From NCBI GenBank assembly GCA_033675545.1, contig JAWDGP010006457.1, positions 1 to 64,000 on the forward strand: 64,000 nt of DNA. Reading direction: 5' to 3'. Below, piece after piece: positions 14,220 through 26,948 of this stretch. Positions within the stretch are counted from its first letter, which is position 1. Every line of letters begins with the position of its first letter. The stretch comes from Elysia crispata (Eukaryota > Mollusca > Gastropoda > Plakobranchidae). Under the pieces are notes generated by a model, which saw only the letters and a program-made list of their open reading frames with translations, had not been told where the DNA came from and made no database searches. Both the position numbers and the translations under genes were made by a program.

Positions 14220-14295
14220 TTTTCCCACTTTGCTATTGCCCCGTTAGCGCTACCCAGCCAGCACCGCGTGGAGGTGGGGTTGGGCTTTACTGGCC
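14220..14295 (-). ncRNA. putative HDV-like self-cleaving ribozyme at LINE-A 5' end
   Basis: The minus strand starting at the target-site boundary can be folded like the hepatitis delta ribozyme. P1 is GGCCAGU (14295-14289) with GCUGGCU (14262-14256), including the terminal G-U pair. P3 is ACC with GGU, closing the loop UCCACGC (14272-14266). GGGUAGC follows P1'. P4 is GCUA/UAGC (14248-14232). A C followed by AAA then precedes GUGGG, which can pair with the C run before P3 as P2. The predicted cut is immediately before 14295, exactly at the insertion junction. HDV-like ribozymes are established at the 5' ends of R2, RTE and L1Tc-type elements. P2 is the weakest helix, and activity has not been shown. 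Confidence 0.6.
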
Positions 14296-14306
14296 ATCAC
14301 CAATGT
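14296..14306. repeat. target-site duplication, 5' side of LINE-A
   Basis: ATCACCAATGT, identical to 9952-9962. Confidence 0.93.
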
Positions 14307-14884
<578 letters not shown>

Positions 14885-15074
14885 TTTCTGTTTCTCTTTC
14901 TCGCTTCCTAGTTTCCAATGGATTCAGAGATACACAGAGTGAAATGGGCAAATTTCTTTCTTCTGTTGTTAAAGTCAGGCTCATTTTTATCTTTGAAGTA
15001 GTGAAACATGATAAAACAAAAAATATTATCGGCGATACAGTGTTAATAATGCCCATGCTTGTGAAGACAGTTTT

Positions 15075-15190
15075 TTCATCATCTTCATCATCCTAATCAT
15101 CATCATTATCATCATCACATCATCATCATCACCATCATCATCATTATCACCATCATCATCATTATCATCATCATAATCAATGTAATGATC
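15075..15190. repeat. imperfect (CAT/ATC)n triplet repeat
   Basis: Runs of CAT, TCA and ATT triplets, interrupted. Read on the minus strand it gives an Asp/Met-rich frame, which is a repeat artefact rather than an acidic protein. Confidence 0.9.
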
Positions 15191-15596
15191 GTCTTCATCC
15201 TCAAAATCAGTATCTTTTTCGTCGTTCTCTCCACTCCTGGCCCTTTCTTTACTTCCATAGACTTTACACTGGAGTCTGGATAAATACCTCAGGACCAAAA
15301 AAGTTAGTTGACTGTAGGCAAAAGTTGGCTTTAAATATTGCAATTTAATTTGTAAAGAAATACAAAATAGTGCTGGCAAACAAAGTTGACTTGAAGCAAA
15401 AGTTTCCCTTAGGTGTTGAATGTATATGGACTCCTCTGTACTTTTAGTAATACTTTCTCGTTAGCCAGGCTTTCCTCTTTTTATTCAACTGATTTTCATC
15501 TTTGAATCATTTTCTCACTCCTGTAACTCCATTGCGCCCCTATGGTTCCAAGTAAAAAAAAAAGCAGTTGGAATTCTTTTGTAATAAGTTAAAATT

Positions 15597-15791
15597 ATGA
15601 ATGCGGTTTTGTGTCAAGGTGGTTTGTGCACCACAAAAGCTGGGCTTGATCAGTTATATAAAAATGGAAAAGCAGAAAATCTTAAAGATCAGATTCGATA
15701 TAGAAAATTAGTGATGGGGGCAAGAGGACTTAAGACTGACAGGTACTGCTGCAAATCTTTACCAGACTTTGCTTGGAAAGATATGCAATGA
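15597..15791 (+). CDS. unidentified short ORF, possibly a transposon-derived fragment
   Basis: An open frame with ATG start and less biased composition than its AT-rich surroundings. It reads MNAVLCQGGLCTTKAGL, then KAENLKDQIRYRKLVMGARG, and ends in DFAWKDMQ. The charged KDQIRYRKLV stretch looks like part of a longer protein, but I do not recognise the family. There are no clear splice sites, and no other part of a gene is visible nearby. A decayed DNA-transposon protein is as likely as a host exon. Confidence 0.3.
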   Translation: MNAVLCQGGLCTTKAGLDQLYKNGKAENLKDQIRYRKLVMGARGLKTDRYCCKSLPDFAWKDMQ

Positions 15792-15799
15792 ACCCCTTT

Positions 15800-17555
15800 A
15801 GAGGGGGGTTCATTAGGCAAAAGACAATCATTCAAAATTAAAGTTCTAATGATGATTATTAAATACAATGCTGTTACGGTGAAAATAAATTTGACAGAAA
15901 CTTTTGCTTGATGTTGTTGTTGGGTTCAAGGTTTATTTAGTAAAACAAACAGAAAACGATGCAAGGTACAAACAGTATAGATACTTTCATTAGCGAAGTG
16001 TACAGGTAGGTAGTTAACAAAAAAGTGACACTGATACAGGTACATAGTATGTCTGGCAAAAGAGGTAGTGAGACCGAGAGGTAAGCAGAGTGGGAAAAAC
16101 CATAGGTGCGGCTTAAAAAAACATATACACGGAACAGAAACCTTCACAATTTAAAAGAAACGAAAATTTCTGTTTATACTTTATAATTTTTTAAAGTTGC
16201 AGGCTCAAATTGTTTTCATTTAACAAAATATTGATATTTTCAGGCTTGCTAATTCCTTTACATGAATTGGTTCTCAATTTATATTTTGAAAACTGTAATG
16301 TATTTTGTCTCTTATGTAATACTTTCTTTTACAGTCATTCAGTTTCAGCTTTAATGTAAGCGTGTATTGAACCTCAGTTTATCATGGGAGTTTTCTACAA
16401 CTATCAAAATCATAATGCTTTATCATGTATACATTTGAAAATATATGTTCAATCATAATTCATCTGTGACTATTAATTTTTTACTTCTATCATTGACTTA
16501 CAATGCAGTTTTGAAATAGAAACAGTGGTCAAATTATCAAATAGATAGCATAATCAGGTTCAGCATCTAAAAAAACCATAAACTCCGAAAGTTTCATTAC
16601 TCTAGTACGAAAACTGTGTTTTTTATGATATAATTTCTACAATATGATTCGCTTTTTTACCAATTTTCTTCCAAGGCGCAAAATTTGGCGCTATGCCAAT
16701 TTTGGTTTTCTCTATCTTTTCAAAATGGCTTTCTAGGTTGCTGACAAAAATTGAGTCAACTAAATACAACATTGTGTATTAGCAAACTAAGTATTGAAAC
16801 AATCTGAAGAATATGTGTTTTTTTACGATGGTCCAAAAGTGCCTCATCTAGAGTATTTGCTTGTAATGTTGATATGCCACAAGTGTTTTTGGCCATATTT
16901 CATGACTAATAAATTCTTTTGTTTACTTTTTATCTCCGTGAAATTTCTTATGTGTATACTCATTGTCTTGGACTTTGTAAATATGTCTTTTTTTGTTTCA
17001 TAAGATTTAACAAATGACTTTTATATGTCCTTAAAAACAACCCGATGCACGCAATTTGTTTTGTGTCGTTATGCGCAAAATTGAAACAGCTGTAAAACTT
17101 TTATTTACCAACAGATTGTGATGAAATTTGTTGGAAATTTCATATTTTAACAAGATCTTTACAGTACAATTGGGTATATTCAAATTTGCTGGGGTAGAAA
17201 AATCACTTTGTGGTACCTAATTTAAGTATTACACGAGTCAAATTCTTTATCTGTATATTGTTTGCTGTTCTCAGTTTTATTCTGCGTTACAATAGAATAT
17301 CATTTTCTGTTTATGATAATAGAACTGTCAATTTTAAAGGACAGATTTTTTGTAAAAAATTTGGTTTTATTTTTCTTACGTTTTTTTTTATATTCATTTT
17401 GTTGATATGGGGCATTCTGTCCTGGCACTGACTAGGAGCGAAATGTAAACATTGAACTGAGGACCCTTCTCAGTGAGGACTGACGAGAGAGAAGCCTACG
17501 GGTCAGGCAGTGGGTTCCCTTCAATTTATAGCTACATTAAAACAAATGTTTTTAT
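15800..17555. other. AT-rich, no recognised gene; expected to hold upstream LRRC42 sequence
   Basis: Long AT-rich stretch before the first recognised LRRC42 exon. Open frames at 16794-17003 and 17210-17431 are hydrophobic, T-run-driven and lack splice or homology support. The missing N-terminal LRRC42 exon should lie here or further left, but I could not identify it. Confidence 0.4.
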
Positions 17556-17558
17556 GTA

Positions 17559-17579
17559 GATCTATCTAGATCTAGATCA
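17559..17579. repeat. AGATCT/TCTAGA motif cluster
   Basis: AGATCTATCTAGATCTAGAT, lying just upstream of the first recognised LRRC42 exon. Related units occur at 17621-17627, 17845-17853 and 18003-18022 within the same gene. Confidence 0.8.
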
Positions 17580-17629
17580 TCTATTGCATACCATTTACCA
17601 ATTTGATCGATACAAATATAGATCTAGAA

Positions 17630-20600
17630 ATGACAACAACTAAATCCCTTTTTCAACTCTGTGTAAACTTTATTTGTGATAACCTGCAATGTCTCGAGTC
17701 TTTGGTTGGTTTTCCAGATAGTATTGGAAAAAGTATATTTTTTGCAGCTTTCAATATCAAGCCAAATACAAATGGATCTATTTCCTCACCAGCGATAATT
17801 TCTGGACAAAACGACTATAGAAATAATCTGCAGGCAGGTGATCAAGATCTAGATTTTTTTTTAAACCAGGTTTGACATGATATTGATAGGTCTGTTATCT
17901 ATCTATGATATATGCAGTCTATAAAATATCCATGAATTTAATATAAATTATGTATATTTTATTTGTACATTGTACTACCAGCTGTAAGTGTAATTTTAAG
18001 AATATCTAGATATCTAGATCTAGCATTTATTGCTTATTACTATTGTAAATTATTCAAATTTTAATTATTACAATTTACAGGCCCAAATCAGTAGGCCTAA
18101 TTTTATGGTAAAATTAAAGATACCCGCCCACCTCACGTTGGGCTTCACAAATGAATCTATCCCGACCAAATCAAAACTTGTAATTTAATGGAATTTTAGA
18201 GCAACAGAAAAATGCTTATATCTTGAAAAGTATTTACTTGCGCCAAATAAAACCTTCATAATCATATTCGTGTTCAGCATATCAAATTCATTAAGAAAAA
18301 TACAATTTTGAAGCTTAGGGTCATTTGGGCCTATACTGCAACAATATCAATTTTAATAGATCTAGAAACTTGAAAGTTGCAATTTATTATTTCTTCTGTA
18401 AAATTGGCATTGTTTTATGTTTTGATTGTCATAATTTTCATTATATGGTTTTTTTTTATCAATTAATTATCTGTACATATTTCAACATTTTTTTTGCTAA
18501 TTTTAAAGGCTTCTTTGAACTCAATCCTGATTTCATTATAAGCCAAAAAATGATTACCTAATTTTGATACTGAATAATTAAATTTAAAGAGAGTATATTC
18601 AGAATGCTGTTTAGATCTCCATTTGTTGCTATTGTTGTTTTTATTATTATCTTCTGTTCTCTTGATATCATTACATCAAGGTCTTCTTTGAAGCATATGG
18701 AGACTGCAATATCTTAGACAGTCTGTCACTCCAAGAGGATCCACTCTTCCTGAATGAAACCATCGATGATAGCTGGTGGTTGTATCAGTGTGTAAGTCAA
18801 CTAGATCTGACTTATTGTGGCCTTGGCGATAGCCATGACATTCTACCACAGCTACTGAGCTCAACATATCGGTAAATTATTAGTTCATTTTTTTTTAATG
18901 TTAAGGGAACTTTTATGTATCTTATTGTGTTTCAATATTTTAAAGGAATAAATTTGTTTGTCACTGCTATAACTGTATCCTCACTTGGATAAGAAACACA
19001 CATCATAAATGTTTTTATAGTGTGATTGCAGAATTACATTTTATATCTTAAGTGTAAATTGCAAATGCATTATCCTATCCAAAGCCATGACCTGGGAAGT
19101 ACTCTGGACATTCAATTGAAAAGAGGTATTCAATTTTTTTTATACTAAGTTTTTTTTTCTTAGAGTAATGATCACATAATTATGTAATTAAGTTTTTTTG
19201 GCCTAACTATCTATGAAACAGCCTATTAACAAAATTAAGAGTAGATTTACCTGAAGTGTTTTTACAGCTCAAATTAAATGTTTGGAAAGCATTTGGAATT
19301 TGGAATAAAGTCTTTTTTTTTTGTACATAACACTTGATACAAAATCATTTTACCCAGTGTATTGAGTTTGCATGTGAGTTTAATAATGGGATGTCCTGCA
19401 AGGTTGTAGTCTTAAAAAATATGGTAAATTTTATGTCTTGGTTGTAAATGATGATAAATTAGACTGGTGAGTTATAAATTTGCATTGTGGGTCATAAATA
19501 TTGTGAAAACAAGATGAAAAACAATGATCAATATAATGAGACTTTCACCTTTAAAAAATTCACTTCAACTGGTGTACCTGGCAGGGAAACGTAGTTGCAT
19601 ATTTTCAGCCCACATACAGCAAATAAATACAATGTCATTGTAAAGTGATCTATACCGCTATAGAAACTATTAAGGGTTTTGTAAATTCTTATGACAGGTT
19701 CGCTAAATAAAATCCTACCCCTTATGACAGACATATTGTTGTCTCCACCCTCTAATGGCTGAGCTGTCTGACACCCTACAAGTATGGCTTAGATAGTTGA
19801 AATTTAATTTCAGTCACAGTATTTTGAAGAGGCTGATGGTTTGAAATAAATATTGTAACAAGCTATAATATGGTGTTATAAGCACCATTTTTTATTTTTT
19901 TATGTAAAAAGGTAAAAGTGGGTGGCATTAGTTGTGAACATGTTTGAAAGATTGATGCGAGGACAATAACTTAATATTTTTGTTTTATGAAGGAAAGTGA
20001 AACAGCTTACAAAAGTAATGTCTTCTTGAAGCACCAAACTCAAGGATTATACATAGTTGTGTTGTTTCTTTTTTTAGTCCTGTAGGTATAAAGTTGTGTA
20101 TCTGTTTCCTTTTAGACCCTGCACTATTTACAGACACATAAGCATCCTTTTTGGATCCTTATAATTATCAAGTTGTCCTCGAGTTTGGTGTTTTTGGTTT
20201 TCTATTTGGATATACACCTTAGAAAAGACACATACATTTCTTTGAAAATTATGCTCTCTTCAACTGAGATGTGAAGCCTTCAACAGGCTTGTATTTTGGA
20301 TATGATGAATACACAAAAACAGTTATTTTCTGTTTGGATCCTTTAAAGAATATTTTACCCACTGAATATTTGACGTTTCAATGCGAATCTTGCCTTATTA
20401 TTTTGTTTATAATGGCATTTCTTGACTATTGCAGTTTGCAGACTTTAATCTTGAAAGGAAACACTCTTACTGATGAAGGAGTGAGAAAGCTGACTTTGAG
20501 AAATAGGATGTTTAATAAAGCTGTTTTGCCACTGGAGACTCTAGATTTGTCAGGTGATGCCCTCAAACTAAAAACAATGAATTTCTTTGACATTACCTAT

Positions 20601-23600
20601 TCTTCCTATTTTTTCTTAGATGAATGTTACATTATTCAGATTTAGTAAGCTAGTGTAAGTATGGTCATTGGCTTTTTTACTAAAAAAATTTTTCCGCATT
20701 TCACGCAGTAAAACTGTTCAGTCAACTTAAATAACAATGGAATGATCTTTACTTGATCATGCAGCAATTTTTTTTTTACTTGCTCAATCCTCTAGTACTA
20801 GTTGTTGTATGTTATGTGATTAATATGAAGTTAAGTCAAATTTTTTCATTTAAAAAAGTGATGGGAAAACTGAATTCAAAGACACCGTTTACAACTTTTT
20901 GTTATTTTTCAAAAAGAGCTAAATAAGTGAAGTGATCATCAACAAAGAAATTAAATCTTTGACTCCCATTGAGAGTACCAAGAAAAGTAGACATGAGCAT
21001 TCCTTAAGAGACCAACTTAAGTTGCCACGGAAAAAGACTGAATGTTTTATGGTCTAGATGGTTTGGTCTACGCTAGATCAGCCTATTTTATTTGGCAACT
21101 TTTTCTTGAAGAAGGGTTGAGAATATGCATACGTATTTTAAAATCATGTTTTTATATATTCATTGTATATTACATGCTTAATTAGTTGAGTTTACATAAT
21201 CGTACACTAAATTTAGAAAGCAACTCATAGCTTTTTTTTTTTTTATTTTTATCCCTTCTTTTTAATTGAGTTCCTAATAACTGACACAAATATATAGACA
21301 GTCTGGCATCATTCTCATTTTTTGATGTTTGGCATAAACTATCAGCTGTAAGTCTAATAAATATTGCTTTACCTTTTCTAGAAAATGCTGGCATAACTGA
21401 GAAGTCATTGCAGTTCCTGAATTGTCTTCATAAGTTAATTATTCTTGACATATCGAAAACCAGCATCTCTGGAAAGGTAGAAAATTTTGTAGATTTACTT
21501 TAATCTTCTTTCTTTCTTTTTTTTTTTTTGTTATTTCTTTATTCTTTGCTCTTATCTTTGATATAAATTTTCCAGTGGAAGTTCTTCTCATCTCTAGTTA
21601 AAAGTTTCATGAATATGTGTGGGCTTACGAGAAAACCCTTCGGATGTCACTAGGTCTAGTTTTGCGCTAGACCTATTGTAAATCGAGTTTCAAGTCCAAG
21701 TTCAAAATCGAAATTGAATTTCTTCAGAAACTCCATTTATTTATCTTTACATTCTGCTTAGTTTTATTTGGTTTTGAAATATCTAACCTTTTGAATTAAA
21801 TAATTTTGTCAAACTACTTTAGGTCAGATTTGTGGCGAAGAAGGTTGAAAAACTCAGCCGATTTCAAAACATAACGTCCACTTTGAAAAATCGTTGCTCA
21901 ATCTTTAAAATTGCTAACCTTTAAGTTTTAAACATCAAATAAAAGGTCTTCTTTTTGGTATTTTGGCTAAATTGGTGCATAGGAAGACAAATTAATCTAG
22001 GTTGACTGTGCAGCCTTTTAAATGAAGTACATGTACACTTGATTACCCAGCAATGTGAAATAATCCTAGATCTTATGATGCACTTGACAAAAACATTCAA
22101 GTTTCTTGACCCATATTATCTTTAAGAACATTCAAATTTTAGTTACTGATTGAATAATTATATTTTACAGAACTGATTTATGTGACCATCAAATGGAAAT
22201 TAATTTACGTTTTTAACAGTCAATTCTTCACCATTGGTGAACTTAAGATTGCAAACTTATTCCAGAAGGGTGGCCTCCATGAATTATGCAAGAGTGGCAA
22301 GGTTTTTAAATCTAACTTCAGTCGATTCTAAAGTCTTTAACAATTTTATTAGAGAATGTTTTGGTGAAAGAGATGGCATAGATGATTAACAAAACAGCAA
22401 TGATGAAGAACTTTGAATAATAGGGATTATGAACTATGTCCAGCATGAGGAAGAGGACGAGGCTCATTGGGTGGTGGGCCTGATAGGTGATACAGCGAGC
22501 CTAAAATTCTCAATTTTGACATAAATTGTTTATTTCCATTTTAGAAAACTAGTTCAGACTACTATTTATGGACCAAATTGGACTTTGGTGTGACCATTAT
22601 TCGCCGTATATCTTTACATTCAAATGCATTAATAGTTTCAGTGTGAAAAAAAAGTATGTTCAACTTTAAGGGCCATTTTCTCAAAACAACACTATCTCAA
22701 CAGGGTGATTTTATAACTCAATAAATTTTGATCTAACCAAGACAGAACCTTCAAATAAAACGCAAAATGCTCAGAATTATTTGCAGAATCTTAAACTGTG
22801 CTCAACTAATTGATTTTATCTGGACCCATGTGGAGGGTTTTCTTGTGTGCCCACATATATATCGAAGACCATTTAACTCTGTACACTTGGGGAAAAAAAG
22901 TGGAATTGTATAGTTTTCATTTTGAAGCCTTGTTTCCTTCTTTTCCTTGTAATTATTTGCTATCTCATACTATATTTCAAACAAAAGGGTTGTATCCTAA
23001 AATTTTTGGTTATTCTAACTCATATGAAAATTTAGCAGTACTTTGTAAATTGTATTAAGGAGTCTTTGCATTGTTAAACTAGAATAAATTTCTAAAGTTT
23101 CTATTTTCTTTTTCTAAAAAGGCAATTACCAAACAAAGATTGTTTGCAAGTTGGAGAACTTTATCAGATGACTGTAAGTTAAAAGGTGTTTAGCTAAATA
23201 CATTGGGAAATCTTCAAGGCAGAAAAAGTATTTCCACTAAACAAGTAAATGTGTTCAAAAGGCCATCCTTACAGAAAAAATATCTCATTGATGCATGTCA
23301 TACCATTAAATTACTTTATTTGTTATGTAGTTGATTCTAAGGGAATACATTTTAAATGCATATAAGTTATGACTGTTATGATTTTTTTTTAATTAAAATG
23401 TCACCTTATTTAACAATCATCATTTGGAAAAAAACTATGAATTTTTTAACATAAGCTATTGTTTTACTTCAGGAATATATGTACAGTCGAAAGAAAAAGA
23501 TAAAACAAATCAAAAACAGTTTGTTTTTTTTTCTTGCAAAGAAGTAATATGTATCATGTGCAAATTTAATGGAAGTCTTCAGTGCAAAGCCCATTGGATT

Positions 23601-25364
23601 TACATTTGTTTCAGTGGAGGCCTGTCTGATTTCTCAGTATCATTTTTCATTCATCAATTATCTTTATTTATTTTTTTTATTTTTTTAGATTATTGTATGT
23701 ATGGCTGTAAAGATTTTTTTCACTGAATTTTCATCAAAGATGAGAGAAAAACTGGCTGCAGATGTGTCACAACTCGTCTGACAGTGATATCATCTGGCTG
23801 GGGAGTACAGGCTGTGGAGATGTGGAGGAAGCAGTTTATTCAAGTCAGGCAACAAAAGGCAGCAATGCGTCATTCTAGTAGGGCACGACTGAGCATACCG
23901 ATAAGAGATTGTCAGAATTCACCTTCTTTCTGTAAGTTGATTGTGAACACATTCTTATTATAATCTTTTATGTGTGAGTCAGATATTTTTCAAGATCTCC
24001 ATGAGGAAGTGCCTAACAAGTAGGAGTCTCTAACCAGCGGTTTCGCTCTTTCAAAGATGTTGAGAAAAAAATTCTTATTTTTAAACACATTTCGTATTTT
24101 GCAACTTTCATCTCACTTTGGTGAAGGGAACATTCATAGTCCTTTAAAAATGCAATGCAGTTTGAAATTATTCACAGTACAGTGCTTTATATGACTAAAT
24201 CTACCTTTTAATATATTAATTTTATATTATTTTGTGCATGATCACCTCAAGAACAGTCAAGATGCAACAGCATAATCATGTAATTAGACTCTGGAGAGAA
24301 GTAGTTAACTCATTTATTACTGACTTGCCTACTCATGACACCTATATCAACTTTTGTAGTAGCATACCATATAGACATGCATAGAGCAAAAATTACTGAA
24401 CTTCTATACGATTTTATTGATTTCTTATTACTAAATCGAATTTAACAAATTTCGCAGAGAAAAGCTTGGTTCCAAGAATATTAATTAAATCCTGATATAA
24501 AGAAGAATTTGTGAGCCCTAACCAGATACAAATACACTAATACTTAGGTGGATATATATGTATATATCATGACATGTAAAAATTCTAATGATTGTGTGCA
24601 TGGTATATCGCCGTAATTTTCTTTTCTCTCTTTTATTACATTTACAATTATCCTGATGTGTTAGCTTTGTTTTGTACACATTTTTGCAAAGACTTGATTG
24701 TGTGCAAATATTGATTTGAATTTCCTCTCTGTGAACCTAGCTTATCCTAAAATTTTGATTATTTTTACTTTCAGATACACAGAGTAACAAAAAAATTGCT
24801 GGCAAATGTGCAAAAAAGCAGACTTACCTTAACCTGTCAAAAACAAATGACAGGAACATTCTTGTGTCAAGGAACCAGTTTTTTTGTCCACATTCCAGTG
24901 TGATAGAATTTGAACAATTTGGCTCTTCAATTGAAAGAACAAACATTTCTGCTTTTGATCGCGATACAGATCATATAGCCTTACCAGATGGTAGTGTGCA
25001 AAAACACCTGGGAACAGATGACTATTTATCTAAAGGCAGTTGTTTGAGAAAACATAAACTTGAAACAATATCAGGAACCTGTTCTAAAAACATTGCCTTT
25101 GATACTGTTCATGAAGATCCTCAAACACTTTTTTCATGTGATATTGTTAAAAAGGAAAAACATGAAAGCCTCAAGCATACTCATGGTCAGTCAAAAAGGA
25201 TGAATTGTGACATCAGTGGACCATCTGACCCTTTAGAACAGGCTGAAATGGAAGGGAGTGTACATTCATTAGTCATGGAATATCAGTGCTGCCAGTCTGA
25301 TCTTTCTAGAGCAAGAAGAGCATGCAAGAGGTCTTTTCTAGAAGTTGTTCAAGAGTATATGTAA
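17630..25364 (+). CDS. LRRC42: leucine-rich repeat-containing protein 42 (LRRC42) orthologue, 7 exons
   Basis: Coding exons are 17630-17869, 18681-18871, 20435-20553, 21382-21476, 23122-23173, 23740-23931 and 24775-25364. All junctions are GT-AG and every phase matches, giving 492 residues. Exon 1 (KSLFQLCVNFICDNL ... SLVGFPDSIGKSIF) aligns closely with the human LRRC42 segment containing DSLIGFPEQIAEKLFSAA. Exons 2-4 carry the leucine-rich repeats (SQLDLTYCGLGD, LQTLILKGNTLTDEGVRKL, ETLDLS, HKLIILDISKTSIS). Exon 6 holds the conserved GW-(7)-W segment. The last exon (196 codons) is polar and lysine-rich, as in the family. Human LRRC42 has about 80 more N-terminal residues. The frame is open upstream of 17630 with a CTAG just before the ATG, so either this ATG is the start or an upstream exon was missed. 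Its molecular function is poorly defined. The weakest junction is the acceptor at 23739. Confidence 0.9.
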
Positions 25365-25592
25365 TCATTACATTTGTGACTATTTAAGAATATAAGCTCT
25401 GTGCTATTCTTTTACTTACAATGTTCTGTGTTGTTCAGATTGTATGATTGTAGAGTATTTGTGAATCTTGCAAAATTAAATAAGGTTTCTTTTCCAAAAA
25501 TATTTTAAGGTATGAGAGAAGCATTTTTATTCATTAGTTTCTTACGATTTTTCCAATTGAAAATGATTTTCTGTTGCACCTGTCGAGGTTCA

Positions 25593-25598
25593 ATAAAG
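25593..25598 (+). terminator. LRRC42 polyadenylation signal
   Basis: AATAAA about 230 nt after the LRRC42 stop codon and the first convincing signal after it. It implies a short 3' UTR. Confidence 0.6.
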
Positions 25599-25599
25599 T

Positions 25600-26913
25600 T
25601 TTATAGTGGAAGATTGGAGTTTTGCTAATATTTTAGATAACAAGTTAGATATTAAAAATTTAATAGTAGCTACTTTAACTTTTCAATAGTTTGAAAGTGG
25701 GCAAGAATAACATGGTCTATATTCCCTAGATGACAAGAATATTAATTGTAAACTTTTAAAATTGATATAATCAGTTAATATCTTTTAACAGCTGAACACC
25801 ATTAGTATAGATTGAACACAGTCTTCAAAATCATGAATTCCTCAAACTCGTGGGTTAATTTCCTGCTTATTCTCTCTTTGTTTCCTTGTCATTCCTTATC
25901 ATCTAAATACCTCTCCTTCTCACTAAACACAAATTGTCTATGGGCACTCTAGATTTGATCCCTGGTTGCCAGCCAGTGAAATACTCCTCTCCCATCCCAC
26001 CCTACTGAGTGGCTACTGTAGCATTCTAGGTCTACCTGTCTCTTGAACTTCAAATGGGCTGATTGTAAACAAAATTTTCTTGTCCAACGTGTACAAGAAT
26101 GGGTAGTGACGACAGATAAACCTGTCTGTGTTCACCCCTTGCTTAATCAATCAGCATCTAGGTGTGAAAATCAATAGCAAGTATTACAGGAAGATCTCTT
26201 TACTGATGGTTAGGACGTCAGATAGCTCAGTAGATAGAATTTAAATTGACAACAGGGAGCTCCGCTTTTAATCTCTTCTCGGATCATCTGGTATTAGGTT
26301 TAGCTTTGTTTGACACTGACAAACAGCCTGTGCGTGGTTTAAAGATTATATGGGAACAAGTTAAGGTTCATTGTTTATGAAGTTTGACCTTGAACTGAAC
26401 ATACGCCAAGAATTACCATAAAATTAAAATAGGGAGGTGAGGGATAGTTTAGAAAGATCTAAAGTAGAGAGGGAGAACCGTAAAAGCAGATAGGGACAAG
26501 AACGAGAGAAAATAAATATATGATATATCATGGGAAGGAGAATGATTGTCTTGTGGTGAAGTTGGAGTAGAAGTGGATAACAAAAAAAAGGGTTCCATGA
26601 GGTTTGTGTGTGTGTGTGTGTGCTGGCTGGAGGGAGCTAAAGTATATGATGTTCAAGGAAATGGTAAAGTGTTAAGAAAACAGAATTGAATGCTGTCAAT
26701 GAGGTAAAGGAACAACAACAAATGGAAACAATTAAGGTGAAATTAAATTCTTTCCTTTGATTTTATATGTGCCCATAATGAATTTGATCCTCACAAAGAG
26801 TACAGGAAATATGGGAAGTGAATAAACTATATTTTCATTAAATTTGCCTACTGCCCTTGACTGTTGGAACACAGCTCTTTCTAACATATTAAAATTCCCT
26901 TATGAGTTTGCTT

Positions 26914-26948
<35 letters not shown>

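Larger units (their letters stand above)
9963..14295 (-). mobile_element. LINE-A: full-length ingi/I-type non-LTR retrotransposon
   Basis: A complete 4.33-kb element on the minus strand, bounded by a perfect 11-bp target-site duplication. In transcription order it has a GGCCAGT 5' end with an HDV-like ribozyme fold, a roughly 480-nt leader containing a T tract of over 20 nt, one long ORF (13816-10001), and a 38-nt 3' end made mostly of GAA repeats. It moves by copying its RNA into nicked target DNA using its own endonuclease and reverse transcriptase. The single ORF without a separate ORF1, the RNase H domain and the ribozyme-like start recall L1Tc/ingi elements. The clade call is an inference. 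Intact ends, an identical duplication and only one coding break indicate a young insertion. Confidence 0.93.

Noticed and set aside
15026..15379. Asp-rich minus-strand frame of 117 codons
   Set aside because: Its core is an imperfect ATC/CAT triplet repeat with no coding support on either side.
19528..19734. 68-codon minus-strand frame within an LRRC42 intron
   Set aside because: It has no motif, no splice sites and is expected by chance in 64 kb.
20271..20645. 124-codon frame taken as one gene
   Set aside because: Only 20435-20553 is an LRRC42 exon; the rest is intron read through in frame.
22240..22520. Possible transposase tail (LKIANLFQKGGLHELCKSG)
   Set aside because: It vaguely resembles a pogo/Tigger C-terminus but the match is too short and the frame breaks at once, so it is not called.
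23424..23726. 100-codon frame in an LRRC42 intron
   Set aside because: It ends before the exon at 23740, cannot be spliced in phase, and is rich in Phe from T runs.
26215..26300. tRNA gene or tRNA-derived SINE head
   Set aside because: An A-box-like AGCTCAGTAGATAGA is present but no good B-box or cloverleaf could be built, so it is mentioned only as a possible decayed SINE.
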